From Sphingomonas faeni (GTDB lineage: Bacteria; Pseudomonadota; Alphaproteobacteria; Sphingomonadales; Sphingomonadaceae), in NCBI RefSeq assembly GCF_024273235.1, contig NZ_JANBVH010000002.1, positions 62,001-126,000 on the forward strand: DNA of 64,000 nucleotides, in the 5' to 3' direction. Under the pieces are notes generated by a model. The model saw only the letters and a program-made list of their open reading frames with translations, made no database searches and had not been told where the DNA came from. This document shows, in pieces, positions 7,866-17,989 of the stretch. How positions within the stretch are numbered: the first letter of the stretch is position 1; each line of letters begins with the position of its first letter. The position numbers and the translations under genes are program-made.

Positions 7866-10150
7866 TCCGTTTCCGCCCGCTCGCATTCGCGCTGTTGATG
7901 ACGTCCACCGCGGCGCTGGCTGACGAGCCGAAGCTGATCCCGATGCCGGCCTCGGTGGAAACCGGGACGGGCACGCTGACGATCGGCGGAGGGGCAGGGA
8001 TCGTCGCGACCGATGCGGGGGCGAAGACGGCGGCGCGGTTGCTGGTGCAGCAGGTGAAGGTCGTGCGCGGGCTGACGCTGGCGGGCGACGCGGGCGCTGG
8101 GCCGATCCGGTTCGTGCGGGATGCGGGCGTCGCGGGCGACGAAGCCTATGTGCTGACCATCGACACGAACGGCGTGACGATCGCGGCGAGCGGCGATGCC
8201 GGCCTCGTCCACGGCGCGATGACGCTGGCGCAGTTGCTCAGCCCCGATGCGGCGATCGGCAAGCCGGTCACGCTGGCGGCGATGACGATCCGCGATACGC
8301 CGCGCTTCAAGTGGCGCGGGCTGATGATCGATCCGGCGCGGCATTTCGTGCCGATGGCAACGTTGTACGCCATGGTCGATCAGCTCGCGGCGCAGAAGAT
8401 GAACGTGCTGCATCTCCACCTGACCGACGATCAGGGCTGGCGGATGGAGATCAAGCGCTATCCCGATCTGACGCGGATCGGCGCCTGGCGGACGCCACCG
8501 TCGAGCGGCGGCGCGCCGGGGCCGAAGGTCGGTGGATTCTACACGCAGGCCGAGCTGAAGGCGCTGGTCGCCTATGCGAAGGATCGCGCGATCACGGTGG
8601 TTCCCGAGATCGACCTGCCGGGGCATGCGCAGGCGGCGGTGGCGTCCTATCCGGCGGAGGTCGGCGTGCTCGGCGATCGTCCCGCGGTCAGCCACGACTG
8701 GGGCGTGAACCCGTGGCTGTTCAGCCCGGAGGACCGCAGCATGACCTTCATCAAGCATGTGCTCGACGAATTGATGGAGGTGTTCCCGTCGCAGTTCATC
8801 CATCTCGGCGGTGACGAGGCGGTGAAGGACCAGTGGGAGCGGTCGCCCGCGGTGCAGGCCAAGATGAAGGCGCTTGGCCTCAAGACCGAGATGCAGATGC
8901 AGAGCTGGATGATCGACCAGCTCGGCGCGTATCTGGCGAAGCACGGCCGCCGCATGATCGGGTGGGACGAGATCCTGGAGGGCGGTTTGCCGCCGTCGGC
9001 GTCGGTGATGTCGTGGCGCGGCGAGAAGGGCGCGGTCGAGGCCGCCAATCAGGGCCACGACGTGGTGCTCAGCCCCGCGCCGACGCTGTATCTCGACAGC
9101 CTGCAGAGCACGCGTGGCGACGAGCCGGCGGGGCGGATCTCGGGCGGCGATGCGATCGTGACGCTCGCCGATCTCTACAAGTACGAGCCCGAGCCGAAGG
9201 GCCTTGCACCCGACAAGGCGCAGCATGTGATGGGCGCGCAGATCAACGCGTTCAGCGAATATTTCGTGACGCCCGAACAGTTGCAGCACGCGACGTTCCC
9301 GCGGCTGTCGGCGCTGGCCGAGCGGACATGGTCGCCGAAGACCACGCAGGATTATGCAGCCTTCGTCGCGCGGCTGGAGCCTCAGATGGGGCGGTATGCG
9401 CGGGCCGGGATCGCGGCGGCGGACAGCGCTTTCGCGGTCGACTTCGCGGTGCAGGGCACGCGCGGCGATGCGCTGCGGGCGCGCAAGGTGCCGGTCACGC
9501 TGGCGACGCAGGCGGGCTATGGCACGATCCGCTACACGCTCGATGGCAAGGAACCGACCGCGCGGTCGAAGGCCTATGCGTCGCCGCTGTCGCTCAATCC
9601 TGGCGTGGTCGTTCGCGCGGCTGCGTTCACGAGCGATGGGCGCCCGACCGCGGTGCCGCGGCTGTTCGAGACGAGCCGTGCCGCGCTGTTGCGCCGGTCG
9701 AATTCGGAGATGGTCGCGTGTCCGGGCGGCTCGCTCAACCTGCGGGTACCGCTGACCGCGGAGGCGACCGCGCTGGCACCGGTGTACAACATCAACATCT
9801 TCGACTCGTGCACGATGTATCCGGCCGCGCCGCTCGACGTGGCGCGCGGCTTCAGCGTCGATGTCGCGCGGCTCGCCCGGCACTACGGGCTGGCGCACGA
9901 TGCGAGCAAGCTGGTGCCGCATTATGCGGTGACGACGTACGGCGAACTCGTCGTGCGCGCGGGCGGCTGCAAGGGGACGATCGCGGCGACCTTCCCGCTG
10001 CCCGACCCGGCGACGAGCGCCAACCGCATGACGTTCCGCGGCAAACTTCCCGAGGGGAAGGGCGACGCCGACCTTTGCCTGCAATTTACCCAGTCGCTCG
10101 AGTCACCGATCTACGCGGTGGAATCGATGCAGCTGACGGAGACGAACTGA
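7862..10150 (+). CDS. GH20 beta-N-acetylhexosaminidase
   Basis: 762 aa. It releases terminal beta-linked GlcNAc or GalNAc by substrate-assisted catalysis in the periplasm. Sec signal peptide (MIRFRPLAFALL, ending STAALA). A GH20b N-terminal domain (about 22-145) precedes the catalytic barrel (about 150-500) with the family's WRGLMIDPARHF, HLHLTDDQGW and HLGGDEAV segments; the catalytic Asp-Glu pair is about residues 318-319. The C-terminal ~220 residues carry a chitobiase-like Ig domain and an extra beta-rich domain, probably carbohydrate-binding. The start overlaps the GH2 stop (ATGA), and its own stop overlaps the next start by one nucleotide (TGATG). In this operon it would trim antennary GlcNAc and possibly split the chitobiose core. 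Confidence 0.93.
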   Translation: MIRFRPLAFALLMTSTAALADEPKLIPMPASVETGTGTLTIGGGAGIVATDAGAKTAARLLVQQVKVVRGLTLAGDAGAGPIRFVRDAGVAGDEAYVLTIDTNGVTIAASGDAGLVHGAMTLAQLLSPDAAIGKPVTLAAMTIRDTPRFKWRGLMIDPARHFVPMATLYAMVDQLAAQKMNVLHLHLTDDQGWRMEIKRYPDLTRIGAWRTPPSSGGAPGPKVGGFYTQAELKALVAYAKDRAITVVPEIDLPGHAQAAVASYPAEVGVLGDRPAVSHDWGVNPWLFSPEDRSMTFIKHVLDELMEVFPSQFIHLGGDEAVKDQWERSPAVQAKMKALGLKTEMQMQSWMIDQLGAYLAKHGRRMIGWDEILEGGLPPSASVMSWRGEKGAVEAANQGHDVVLSPAPTLYLDSLQSTRGDEPAGRISGGDAIVTLADLYKYEPEPKGLAPDKAQHVMGAQINAFSEYFVTPEQLQHATFPRLSALAERTWSPKTTQDYAAFVARLEPQMGRYARAGIAAADSAFAVDFAVQGTRGDALRARKVPVTLATQAGYGTIRYTLDGKEPTARSKAYASPLSLNPGVVVRAAAFTSDGRPTAVPRLFETSRAALLRRSNSEMVACPGGSLNLRVPLTAEATALAPVYNINIFDSCTMYPAAPLDVARGFSVDVARLARHYGLAHDASKLVPHYAVTTYGELVVRAGGCKGTIAATFPLPDPATSANRMTFRGKLPEGKGDADLCLQFTQSLESPIYAVESMQLTETN

Positions 10151-12756
10151 TGCGTTGGACTGTACTTCTCCTGCTCGCGAGCGCCGCCACCCCCGTCTGG
10201 GCCGCACCAAGTACCAGCGTCGTGCTCGACAGCGGCTGGTCGATGCGGATCGATCCGGCCGACACGGCTGCGGCCAAGGCGCATCCCAAGGCGGCACGCT
10301 GGCTGCGCGCGACCGTGCCCGGCAGCGCGCAGACCGACCTGATGGCGGCGAAGATCGTGCCGGATCCGTACAAGGGTCTGAACGAGGCGAAGATCCAGTG
10401 GGTCGGGCTGACCGACTGGCAGTATCGCACGACCTTGCGGATGACCGCCGAACAGCTCGCGCGCGATCATGTCGACCTCGTGTTCGACGGGCTGGACACG
10501 TTTGCCGAGGTGCGGCTGAACGGGACGAAGCTGCTCGCCGCGGACAACGCGCATCGGCGCTGGCGGGTGCCGGTCAAGGCGGTGCTGAAGCCGGGTGCGA
10601 ACGACCTGCTGATCACCTTCCGCTCGCCGATCCGCACGTTGCAGCCGATGGTATTGAAGACCGCGCACCCGCTGCCCGGCGAATATGATTCGATCTATGG
10701 CGACGAGCCGATGGGCAAGCAGACCTCGCCCTATATCCGCAAGCCGAAATACCAATATGGCTGGGACTGGGGCCCCCGGATCGTCACGCAGGGCATCTGG
10801 CGTCCCGCGCGGATCGAGGCGTGGGACGACGCGCGGATCGAAGCATTCCGCGTGACGCAGGAAGCGCTGACCAAGACCGAGGCGCGGTTGTCCGCCGAAC
10901 TCGACGTTGTCGCGGGCGAGGAGCGTCCCGTCACCGTGCAGGTCGCGGTGACCGGGCCCGATGGTCAGGTGACACAGGCGGCGCGCACCGTCACCATCGC
11001 GGCGGGCGCGAGCCATGTCGCGGTGCCGGTGAGCATCGCCAATCCGCAGCGCTGGTTCCCCGCGGGCTACGGCGCGCAACCGCTCTATACGGTCAAGGCG
11101 ACGCTGACCGACGGAACCACGACGATCGACACCGCACAGCGCCGCACCGGCCTGCGCACGGTCGAGTTGCGCCGCGAGAAGGATGCGCAGGGGCGCGGGT
11201 TCGCGTTCGTGGTCAACGGCATTCCGGTGTTCGCCAAGGGCGCGAACCTGATCCCGTTCGACATGTTCCCCGCGCGCGTGCCGGAAAGCCAGATCCGCAC
11301 CGTCATGGCCGGCGCGCGCGATGCCAACATGAACATGATCCGCGTGTGGGGCGGCGGCTATTATCTCGACGACGCGTTCTACGACATCGCCGACCAGATG
11401 GGCTTGATGGTGTGGCAGGACTTCATGTTCGGCGGCTCGATCACGCCCCCCGACCGCGAGTTCCGCGAGACCGTCCGGATCGAGGCGGAGGAACAGGTCG
11501 ACCGGCTCCAGGCGCATCCCTCGATCGTGATGTGGGCGGGCAACAACGAAGTGCTCAGCGGCTGGGCCAACTGGTCCGACCGGATCGCGTACAAGAAGGC
11601 GGTCGGCGCGGACGAGCAGGAACGGATCGGCGTCGGCATGGCGGTGATCTTCGACCGCGTGCTGCGCGACGCCGCCGAGCGCCGCGATCCCGATGCGGTG
11701 TACTGGCCGGGCTCGCCGAGCAGTAATTACGAGGACAAGCCCGACATCGATGGCGATGGCGACCGGCATTACTGGGACGTCTGGGGCGGCAAGAAACCGG
11801 TCGAGGCCTATCTCGACAGCTGCCCGCGCTTCATGTCCGAATACGGCCTGCAGTCGATGCCCGAGATGAAGACGATCCGGACGTTTGCGACCGATGCCGA
11901 CTTCTCGCCGACCTCGCCGGTCATGAAGGCGCACCAGAAGTTCCTCAAGGGCGAGGGCAACGATCGGCTGCTGTTCTACATCCGCGAGAAATACCGCGAG
12001 CCGCGCGACTTCGCCGAGTTCGTGTATCTCAGCCAGGTGATGCAGGCCGAGGGGATCGAACTCGCCGCGCTGCACCACCGTGCGTGCCGGCCGGTAACGA
12101 TGGGGTCGCTGTTCTGGCAGATCAACGACGTCTGGCCGGGCGCGTCATGGGCCAGCATCGATTATTACGGTCGCTGGAAGGCGCTGCAATTCCGGGCGCG
12201 GCATTTCTATGCGCCGCTGGCGATTGCCGCCGAGCGCAAGGACGGGTCGACCAAGGTCAGCCTGATCTCCGACGCGACGACGCCGACCGAGGCGGTGTGG
12301 CGGATGCGGGCGCTCGATGTCGATGGGAAGGTTCTTGCGACGACCGAGACGCCGGCGACGTTGCCGCCGTTGTCCGCAACGGCGGTGGCGACGCTGCCCG
12401 ATGCGACGCTGTTCGCGGGCGGCGATTCGGCGCGGACGATCGCGGTGGCGGAGTTGCTGGTGGATGGCCGCGTGACGTCGCGCGTGCTGGTATCGGCAGC
12501 GCCGAAGACGATGACGCTGCCCGATCCAGGACTGACCGCGACATGGGAGACCAATCGCCTGACACTGACCGCGACCAACCTGGCCCGCGCGGTATGGCTC
12601 GACTTCGGCAAGGTCGAGGCGACGCCGTCGGACAATGCGTTCGATCTGCTGCCGGGGGAGAGCGTTACGGTGACTGTAGCGTCCAAGGCGTCCGCGGCGG
12701 CGCTGAAACGCGCGCTGACGATCCGGACACTGGCCGGGCAAGTCGTTCCCAAGTGA
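10150..12756 (+). CDS. GH2 beta-mannosidase (copy 1)
   Basis: 868 aa. It is an exo-beta-mannosidase, expected to remove the single beta-mannose of the N-glycan core (Man-beta-1,4-GlcNAc). Signal peptide MRWTVLLLLASAATPVWA. Beta-mannosidase-type GH2 features are clear: TVPGSAQTDL and VGLTDWQYRT near the N-terminus, FDGLDTFAEVRLNG, YQYGWDWGPRIVTQGIW, MIRVWGGGYY and a QDFMFG segment. The acid/base is the Glu of AGNNEV (about residue 467) and the nucleophile is the Glu of FMSEYG (about 564). It overlaps its neighbours on both sides, at TGATG and GTGA junctions. It is paralogous to the next gene. Confidence 0.93.
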   Translation: MRWTVLLLLASAATPVWAAPSTSVVLDSGWSMRIDPADTAAAKAHPKAARWLRATVPGSAQTDLMAAKIVPDPYKGLNEAKIQWVGLTDWQYRTTLRMTAEQLARDHVDLVFDGLDTFAEVRLNGTKLLAADNAHRRWRVPVKAVLKPGANDLLITFRSPIRTLQPMVLKTAHPLPGEYDSIYGDEPMGKQTSPYIRKPKYQYGWDWGPRIVTQGIWRPARIEAWDDARIEAFRVTQEALTKTEARLSAELDVVAGEERPVTVQVAVTGPDGQVTQAARTVTIAAGASHVAVPVSIANPQRWFPAGYGAQPLYTVKATLTDGTTTIDTAQRRTGLRTVELRREKDAQGRGFAFVVNGIPVFAKGANLIPFDMFPARVPESQIRTVMAGARDANMNMIRVWGGGYYLDDAFYDIADQMGLMVWQDFMFGGSITPPDREFRETVRIEAEEQVDRLQAHPSIVMWAGNNEVLSGWANWSDRIAYKKAVGADEQERIGVGMAVIFDRVLRDAAERRDPDAVYWPGSPSSNYEDKPDIDGDGDRHYWDVWGGKKPVEAYLDSCPRFMSEYGLQSMPEMKTIRTFATDADFSPTSPVMKAHQKFLKGEGNDRLLFYIREKYREPRDFAEFVYLSQVMQAEGIELAALHHRACRPVTMGSLFWQINDVWPGASWASIDYYGRWKALQFRARHFYAPLAIAAERKDGSTKVSLISDATTPTEAVWRMRALDVDGKVLATTETPATLPPLSATAVATLPDATLFAGGDSARTIAVAELLVDGRVTSRVLVSAAPKTMTLPDPGLTATWETNRLTLTATNLARAVWLDFGKVEATPSDNAFDLLPGESVTVTVASKASAAALKRALTIRTLAGQVVPK

Positions 12757-15434
12757 TCCGCGTCGGTCGAATCCTGCTGGTCGTGATCGGCCTGGCGATG
12801 GCGGCCCCGGCGCTGGCCGAGCCCACGGCGGGCCCCGCGGCGGGGCCGATCACGCGCGTGCTGGACACCGGATGGGAGGTTCGCCTCGCACCGGGCGATG
12901 CCAACGCGGCCGCGCACAAGGCGGCGACGCGCTGGTTGCCCGCGCGCGTGCCGGGATCGGTGCAGACCGACCTGCTCGCCGCGCACCTGCTCGCCGATCC
13001 GTGGGTCGGCGAGGGCGAGCGTGCCGCGCAATGGGTCGGGCTGTCCGACTGGCAGTATCGGACCGTCTTCACGCTGGATCCGGCGATGCTGGCGCGGGCG
13101 AATGTCGATCTCGCCTTCGACGGGCTCGACACGTTCGCGACCGTCCGCGTCAACGGGACGGCCGTGCTCCGCGCCGACAACATGTTCCGCAGTTGGCGGG
13201 TCCCGGCCAAGGCGCTGCTGAAGCCTGGTCGCAACGTCATCGAGATCGATTTCGAATCGCCGATCCGCAAGCTCCTGCCGCGCGCGCTGGCCGAGAAGGT
13301 GCCGTTGCCGGGCGCCTATGACAGCGCGTTCGGCGACGAGCCGAAGGGCCGCCAGACCGCCAATTACGTGCGCAAGGCGGCCTATCATTACGGTTGGGAC
13401 TTCGCGCCGCGGATCGTCACGATCGGCGTCGGCAAGCCGGTCCGGATCGAGGCGTATGACGGCCTTCGGCTCAGCGACTTCCATGTCGCGCAGGTGCATC
13501 TCGACGACAGCGTCGCGGTGCTCGATGCGACGGTGGAGATCGACGCCGCGACGCCGCGCACCGTCGACGTGCGCGTGGATATCGCCGGCCCCGATGGCAC
13601 GACGCAACGGCTCGACCGTCGCGTGACTCTGTTCGCGGGGGTGAACCCGGTCGTGCTGCCGGTCCGGATCGAACGCCCGCGACGCTGGTGGCCGGTCGGG
13701 TACGGCAAGCCCGATCTGTACGCGGTCACCGCGACGGTCACCGAGGCGGGGCGCGTGCTCGGCACCGCGACGCACGATATCGGCCTGCGCACCGTCGAAC
13801 TGCGCCGCGATACCGATCGCTGGGGGCGCGGCATGGCGTTCGTGATCAACGGCGTGCCGATCTTCGCCAAGGGCGCGAATCTCGAGCCCGCCGACAGCAT
13901 CGCGTCGCGCGTCCCCGCGGCGCGCACCAATGCGGTGCTGGAGGCGGCGGTCGCGGCGAACATGAACATGCTGCGGATCTGGGGTGGCGGCTATTATCCC
14001 GACGATGCGGTGTTCGCCAAAGCCGACCGGCTGGGGCTGATGCTGTGGCAGGATTTCATGTTCGGCAACGCGCTGCCCGCCAACGACGCCGCGCTGCGCG
14101 AGAGCACGCGGCTGGAGGCGATCGATCAGGTCCGGCGGCTTCGCGACCACCCCTCGCTGGTGATCTGGAACGGCAATAACGAGGTCCAGACCGGGTGGGA
14201 CAATTGGAGCGACCGCAAGGCCTTCGCGCGTGCGCTCGGGCCGGACGGGCAGGAGGCGTTCGGCGCGCATCTCCGCCGGTTGTTCGACAAGGATCTGCGC
14301 GCGGTCGTCAACACGCTGTCGCCGACCACGCCCTATTGGGGCGGTTCGCCGACCACCGATTATGACGGCATCTCCGAAGTGAAGACCGATGGCGACGTGC
14401 ATTACTGGGATGTCTGGGCGCGCTCGCCGCTCGAGGATTACCTGACCACCGAAAACCGCTTCATGTCCGAATTCGGGCTGCAATCGATGCCCGGCCTGCG
14501 CACCACGCGCGAAATGCTGGGATCGCGTCGCCCGGAGGACATGCCGGTCCAGATCGCCGGCAGCGCGTATGACAGCGGCAAGGGCAATGGCCGCATCCTC
14601 GGCTATATCCGCGCCGACTACGGCGAGCCGAAATCGTTCGTCGACTATATCTATCTGTCGCAACTGCTTCAGGCGGAGGGCCTGGAGATGGCGGTGATCC
14701 ATCAGCGCGCATCGCGTCCGCAGAACATGGGCACGCTGTACTGGACGCTCAACGACAGCTGGCCCGGACTGATCAACTCGATCTGGGCGGGGCAGGCCTG
14801 GGGCAGTATCGACTTCCACAATCGCTGGAAGGCGAGCCATTACCGCGCCCGGCGTTTCTATGCGCCGGTCACGATCGGTGCGCAGCACATCAAGGGCAAC
14901 ACCGTCGTCACGCTGATCTCCGACAAGCGCGAGGCGTTCCCCGCGCGCTGGCGCCTGCGGGTGATCGACCGCGACGGAACGCTGCTGTCGGAACGCGGCG
15001 GGGCGGTCGATGCGGCGCCGCTCGCGGCGATGTCGCTGGGCAAGTTCGCCGATGCCGACCTGCTCGGCAAGGCGGATCCGTCGCGGACCTTCGCGGTGGC
15101 GGACGTGACCGTGGATGGCACGATCGTCGCGCGGCAGTTCGTCTATTTCGCCAAGGCGAAAGACGTCGCGCTGGTCGATCCCGCGCTGAAGGCGACCATC
15201 GTTTCGAGCCCCGGCGGCTATACGCTGACCGTCTCGGCCACGTCGCTCGCGCGGGGCGTCTGGATCGACTTCGGCGATTGCGACGCGACGCTGTCCGACA
15301 ATGCCTTCGACCTCGCCGCCGGCGACACCGTGACGATCTCTGTCCGCTCCGATGCATCGCTCGCGACGCTTCAACACGCCCTCTCTGTCCGCAGCCTGTT
15401 CGGCGCGACCGTCCCGACCAAGGCCACATCATGA
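12753..15434 (+). CDS. GH2 beta-mannosidase (copy 2)
   Basis: 893 aa from GTG 12753, which overlaps the previous stop (GTGA); this start is chosen because it gives an immediate signal peptide ending PALAEP. It shares the whole beta-mannosidase layout with copy 1 (VPGSVQTDLLAA, VGLSDWQYRT, YHYGWDFAPRIVT, MLRIWGGGYY, QDFMFG). Both catalytic Glu are intact: GNNEV (about 477) and FMSEFG (about 573). The two copies have clearly diverged, so this is an old duplication, not a recent one. Two active exo-beta-mannosidases for one core beta-mannose suggests different acceptor contexts, for example xylosylated versus trimmed core. That is inference. Confidence 0.92.
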   Translation: MIRVGRILLVVIGLAMAAPALAEPTAGPAAGPITRVLDTGWEVRLAPGDANAAAHKAATRWLPARVPGSVQTDLLAAHLLADPWVGEGERAAQWVGLSDWQYRTVFTLDPAMLARANVDLAFDGLDTFATVRVNGTAVLRADNMFRSWRVPAKALLKPGRNVIEIDFESPIRKLLPRALAEKVPLPGAYDSAFGDEPKGRQTANYVRKAAYHYGWDFAPRIVTIGVGKPVRIEAYDGLRLSDFHVAQVHLDDSVAVLDATVEIDAATPRTVDVRVDIAGPDGTTQRLDRRVTLFAGVNPVVLPVRIERPRRWWPVGYGKPDLYAVTATVTEAGRVLGTATHDIGLRTVELRRDTDRWGRGMAFVINGVPIFAKGANLEPADSIASRVPAARTNAVLEAAVAANMNMLRIWGGGYYPDDAVFAKADRLGLMLWQDFMFGNALPANDAALRESTRLEAIDQVRRLRDHPSLVIWNGNNEVQTGWDNWSDRKAFARALGPDGQEAFGAHLRRLFDKDLRAVVNTLSPTTPYWGGSPTTDYDGISEVKTDGDVHYWDVWARSPLEDYLTTENRFMSEFGLQSMPGLRTTREMLGSRRPEDMPVQIAGSAYDSGKGNGRILGYIRADYGEPKSFVDYIYLSQLLQAEGLEMAVIHQRASRPQNMGTLYWTLNDSWPGLINSIWAGQAWGSIDFHNRWKASHYRARRFYAPVTIGAQHIKGNTVVTLISDKREAFPARWRLRVIDRDGTLLSERGGAVDAAPLAAMSLGKFADADLLGKADPSRTFAVADVTVDGTIVARQFVYFAKAKDVALVDPALKATIVSSPGGYTLTVSATSLARGVWIDFGDCDATLSDNAFDLAAGDTVTISVRSDASLATLQHALSVRSLFGATVPTKATS

Positions 15435-17989
15435 TCCGCACCGCGCTTTTCGCTTCCCCGCTTGCCGCCCTGCTCGCCACGTCCGCGCTCGCGCAGACGG
15501 TCGATCCGGCGGTGCGGAGCATGACGCTCGACGAGAAGGCGGCGCAGTTGCAGAGCGTCGCGCCGGCGATCCCGCGGCTGAATCTGCCCGCGTATGATTA
15601 CTGGAACGAGGGGCTGCACGGGCTCGCGCGCAACGGCGTGGCGACGGTGTTTCCGCAGGCGATCGGGCTGGCCGCGACATGGGACGAGGCGCTGCTGCGG
15701 CGCGTCGGCGATGTCGTGTCGACCGAGGCGCGGGCGAAGTCCAATGCGCTGCCGGCGGGCGACCGGACGCGCTATCAGGGGCTGACGATCTGGTCGCCCA
15801 ACATCAACATTTTCCGCGATCCGCGTTGGGGGCGGGGGCAGGAGACCTATGGCGAGGATCCGTATCTGACGGGTAGGCTCGGCGTCGCGTTCATCGGCGG
15901 GTTGCAGGGGCCGGATCTCGCGCATCCGAAGGTGATCGCGACGCCGAAGCATCTTGCCGCGCATAGCGGGCCAGAGGCGGGGCGCGACGGGTTCGACGTC
16001 GATATCTCGCCGCATGACCGCGAGGCGACGTTCCTGCCGGCGTTCCGGATGGCGCTGACCGAGGGCAGGGCGCTGTCGACGATGTGCGCGTATAATTCGA
16101 TTCACGGGGTCCCCGTGTGCGCTTCGGAGCCTCTGCTGACCGAGACGGTGCGGAAGCAATGGGGCTTCAAGGGGCTGATCGTGTCGGACTGCGATGCGGT
16201 CGGGAATATCGCGAACTACCATTATTATCGACCCGATAATGCGAGCGGATCGGCGGCGGCGATTTCCGCTGGCATGGATTTCAACTGCGGGAAGACCTAC
16301 GCGGCGCTCGGCGATGCGGTGCGGCGGGGGCTGGTGCCCGAGGCGACGATCGACGCGAGTTTGACGCGGACGTTTGCGGTGCGGCGTATGCTCGGTGGGG
16401 CGTTCGAGGCGACGAGCCCGTGGGACAGGATCAAGCCGAGCGAGTTCGATACGCCTGCGCACCGTGCGCTGGCGCTGGAAGCGGCGCGGAAAGCGATGGT
16501 GCTGGTCCAGAACAACGGCGTGCTGCCGCTGAAACCGTCGGCGAAGATCGCGGTGATCGGGCCGAATGCCGACAGCGTCGATGTGCTGGAGGCGAATTAT
16601 CACGGTACCGCGGCCGCGCCGATCACGCCGTTGGCGGCGCTGCGCAAATCGTTTGAGGGGGTGCGCTATGCGCAAGGGTCGAGCATCGCCGAGGGCGTGC
16701 CGGTCCCGGTGCCCGACACTGCGCTGTCGCTGCGCGGCGAATATTTCCGAGGGAGCGACTTCGCGGGGGCGCCGGTGGTGCGCGCGGATCGGTTGATCGA
16801 CTTCGACTGGGACCGCACCGCGCCGGCGCCGGGGATCGATCCGGCGTCGTTCTCGGTGCGCTGGACGGGGACGATCACCGCGCCGGCCGCGGGCGACTAT
16901 GTGTTCCGGCTCGACGTGCCGCGCTGTTTCGACTGCAAGGGGCATGATCCGTCGCGATTGTGGATCGACGACAAGCTAATCGCCGACGACGATGGCAGCG
17001 GCAAGAATGTCGAGGCGCCGGTGACGCTGACCGCGGGCGCGCATTCGATCCGCGTCGAGCTGGCGCATAGCGGCGAGGATCAGGGGCTGCGGCTGACCTG
17101 GACCGCACCCGCCGATGCGCAGGTCGCGGAAGCCGTTGCCGCGGCGAAGGATGCCGACGCGATCGTCGCGTTCGTCGGGCTGTCGCCCGCGGTCGAGGGC
17201 GAGGCGTTGCAGATCGAGGTGGCCGGGTTCTCGGGCGGCGATCGGACCGATATCGGGCTTCCCGCCGCGCAGGTGCGGTTGCTCGAAGCCGCCAAGGCGA
17301 CGGGCAAGCCGCTGGTGGTCGTGCTGATGACCGGCAGCGCGGTCGCGATGACCTGGGCGAAGGCGCATGCCGACGCGATCCTGGTCGGCTGGTATCCGGG
17401 ACAGGCTGGCGGGCAGGCGATCGCCGATACGCTGACGGGGATGAGCAATCCGGGCGGGCGACTGCCGGTGACGTTCTACGCGAAGACGCGCGATCTGCCC
17501 GCGTTCATCGACTACAACATGCGCGAGCGGACCTATCGGTATTTCACGGGCACGCCGCTCTGGGGCTTCGGCCACGGGCTGAGCTATACGCAGTTCGCCT
17601 ATGCTGCACCCAAATTGCTGCGCAGCACGATCGCGGCAGGTGAGAGCTTTACGGTCGAGGTGCCGGTGAAGAACACGGGAAAGGTCGCGGGCGACGAGGT
17701 GGTGCAGGCGTATCTGGTGCCGCCCGAGCCGGCGGTAAAGCCGCGCTTCAACGATCCCGTGCTGCAACGCCAGCTCGTCGGGTTCAGGCGCGAGACAGTG
17801 AAGCCGGGTCAGACCACTCGTGTGGCATTTACGATCGATCCTCGCGGCATGAGCAGCGTCGATGCGGCGGGCAATCGTCGTGTCGTGCCGGGCGAATACC
17901 GGCTGCATATCGGCGGCGGCCAGCCCGGCGACGGGCCGGGCGTCGAGACCGTCTTCACCGTGACGGGAACCAAGGATTTGCCGAAATGA
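15431..17989 (+). CDS. GH3 glycoside hydrolase with PA14 insert (likely beta-xylosidase)
   Basis: 852 aa, Sec signal peptide ending TSALAQ. GH3 N-terminal barrel (about 25-345) with NINIFRDPRWGRGQETYGED and KHLAAHSGPE; the nucleophile Asp is in LIVSDCDA (about residue 253). The C-terminal GH3 sandwich is interrupted by a PA14 domain (about 430-560, with FRLDVPRCFDCKGHDPSRLW-type residues), and a fibronectin-III-like domain ends the protein. GH3 covers beta-glucosidase, beta-xylosidase and beta-N-acetylhexosaminidase. In a plant N-glycan operon the missing activity is core beta-1,2-xylose removal, as assigned to the GH3 of the Xanthomonas nix cluster. The xylosidase call is therefore contextual. 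It overlaps both neighbours by 4 nt. Confidence 0.85.
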   Translation: MIRTALFASPLAALLATSALAQTVDPAVRSMTLDEKAAQLQSVAPAIPRLNLPAYDYWNEGLHGLARNGVATVFPQAIGLAATWDEALLRRVGDVVSTEARAKSNALPAGDRTRYQGLTIWSPNINIFRDPRWGRGQETYGEDPYLTGRLGVAFIGGLQGPDLAHPKVIATPKHLAAHSGPEAGRDGFDVDISPHDREATFLPAFRMALTEGRALSTMCAYNSIHGVPVCASEPLLTETVRKQWGFKGLIVSDCDAVGNIANYHYYRPDNASGSAAAISAGMDFNCGKTYAALGDAVRRGLVPEATIDASLTRTFAVRRMLGGAFEATSPWDRIKPSEFDTPAHRALALEAARKAMVLVQNNGVLPLKPSAKIAVIGPNADSVDVLEANYHGTAAAPITPLAALRKSFEGVRYAQGSSIAEGVPVPVPDTALSLRGEYFRGSDFAGAPVVRADRLIDFDWDRTAPAPGIDPASFSVRWTGTITAPAAGDYVFRLDVPRCFDCKGHDPSRLWIDDKLIADDDGSGKNVEAPVTLTAGAHSIRVELAHSGEDQGLRLTWTAPADAQVAEAVAAAKDADAIVAFVGLSPAVEGEALQIEVAGFSGGDRTDIGLPAAQVRLLEAAKATGKPLVVVLMTGSAVAMTWAKAHADAILVGWYPGQAGGQAIADTLTGMSNPGGRLPVTFYAKTRDLPAFIDYNMRERTYRYFTGTPLWGFGHGLSYTQFAYAAPKLLRSTIAAGESFTVEVPVKNTGKVAGDEVVQAYLVPPEPAVKPRFNDPVLQRQLVGFRRETVKPGQTTRVAFTIDPRGMSSVDAAGNRRVVPGEYRLHIGGGQPGDGPGVETVFTVTGTKDLPK

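Noticed and set aside
8833-10149. Upstream extension of the first beta-mannosidase frame through the GH20 gene
   Set aside because: The extension overlaps GH20 out of frame and the signal peptide begins exactly at ATG 10150.
12207-15377. Very long (about 1050 codon) minus-strand open frame under the second beta-mannosidase
   Set aside because: Arg-rich, without domains; a by-product of strong G/C third positions on the coding strand.
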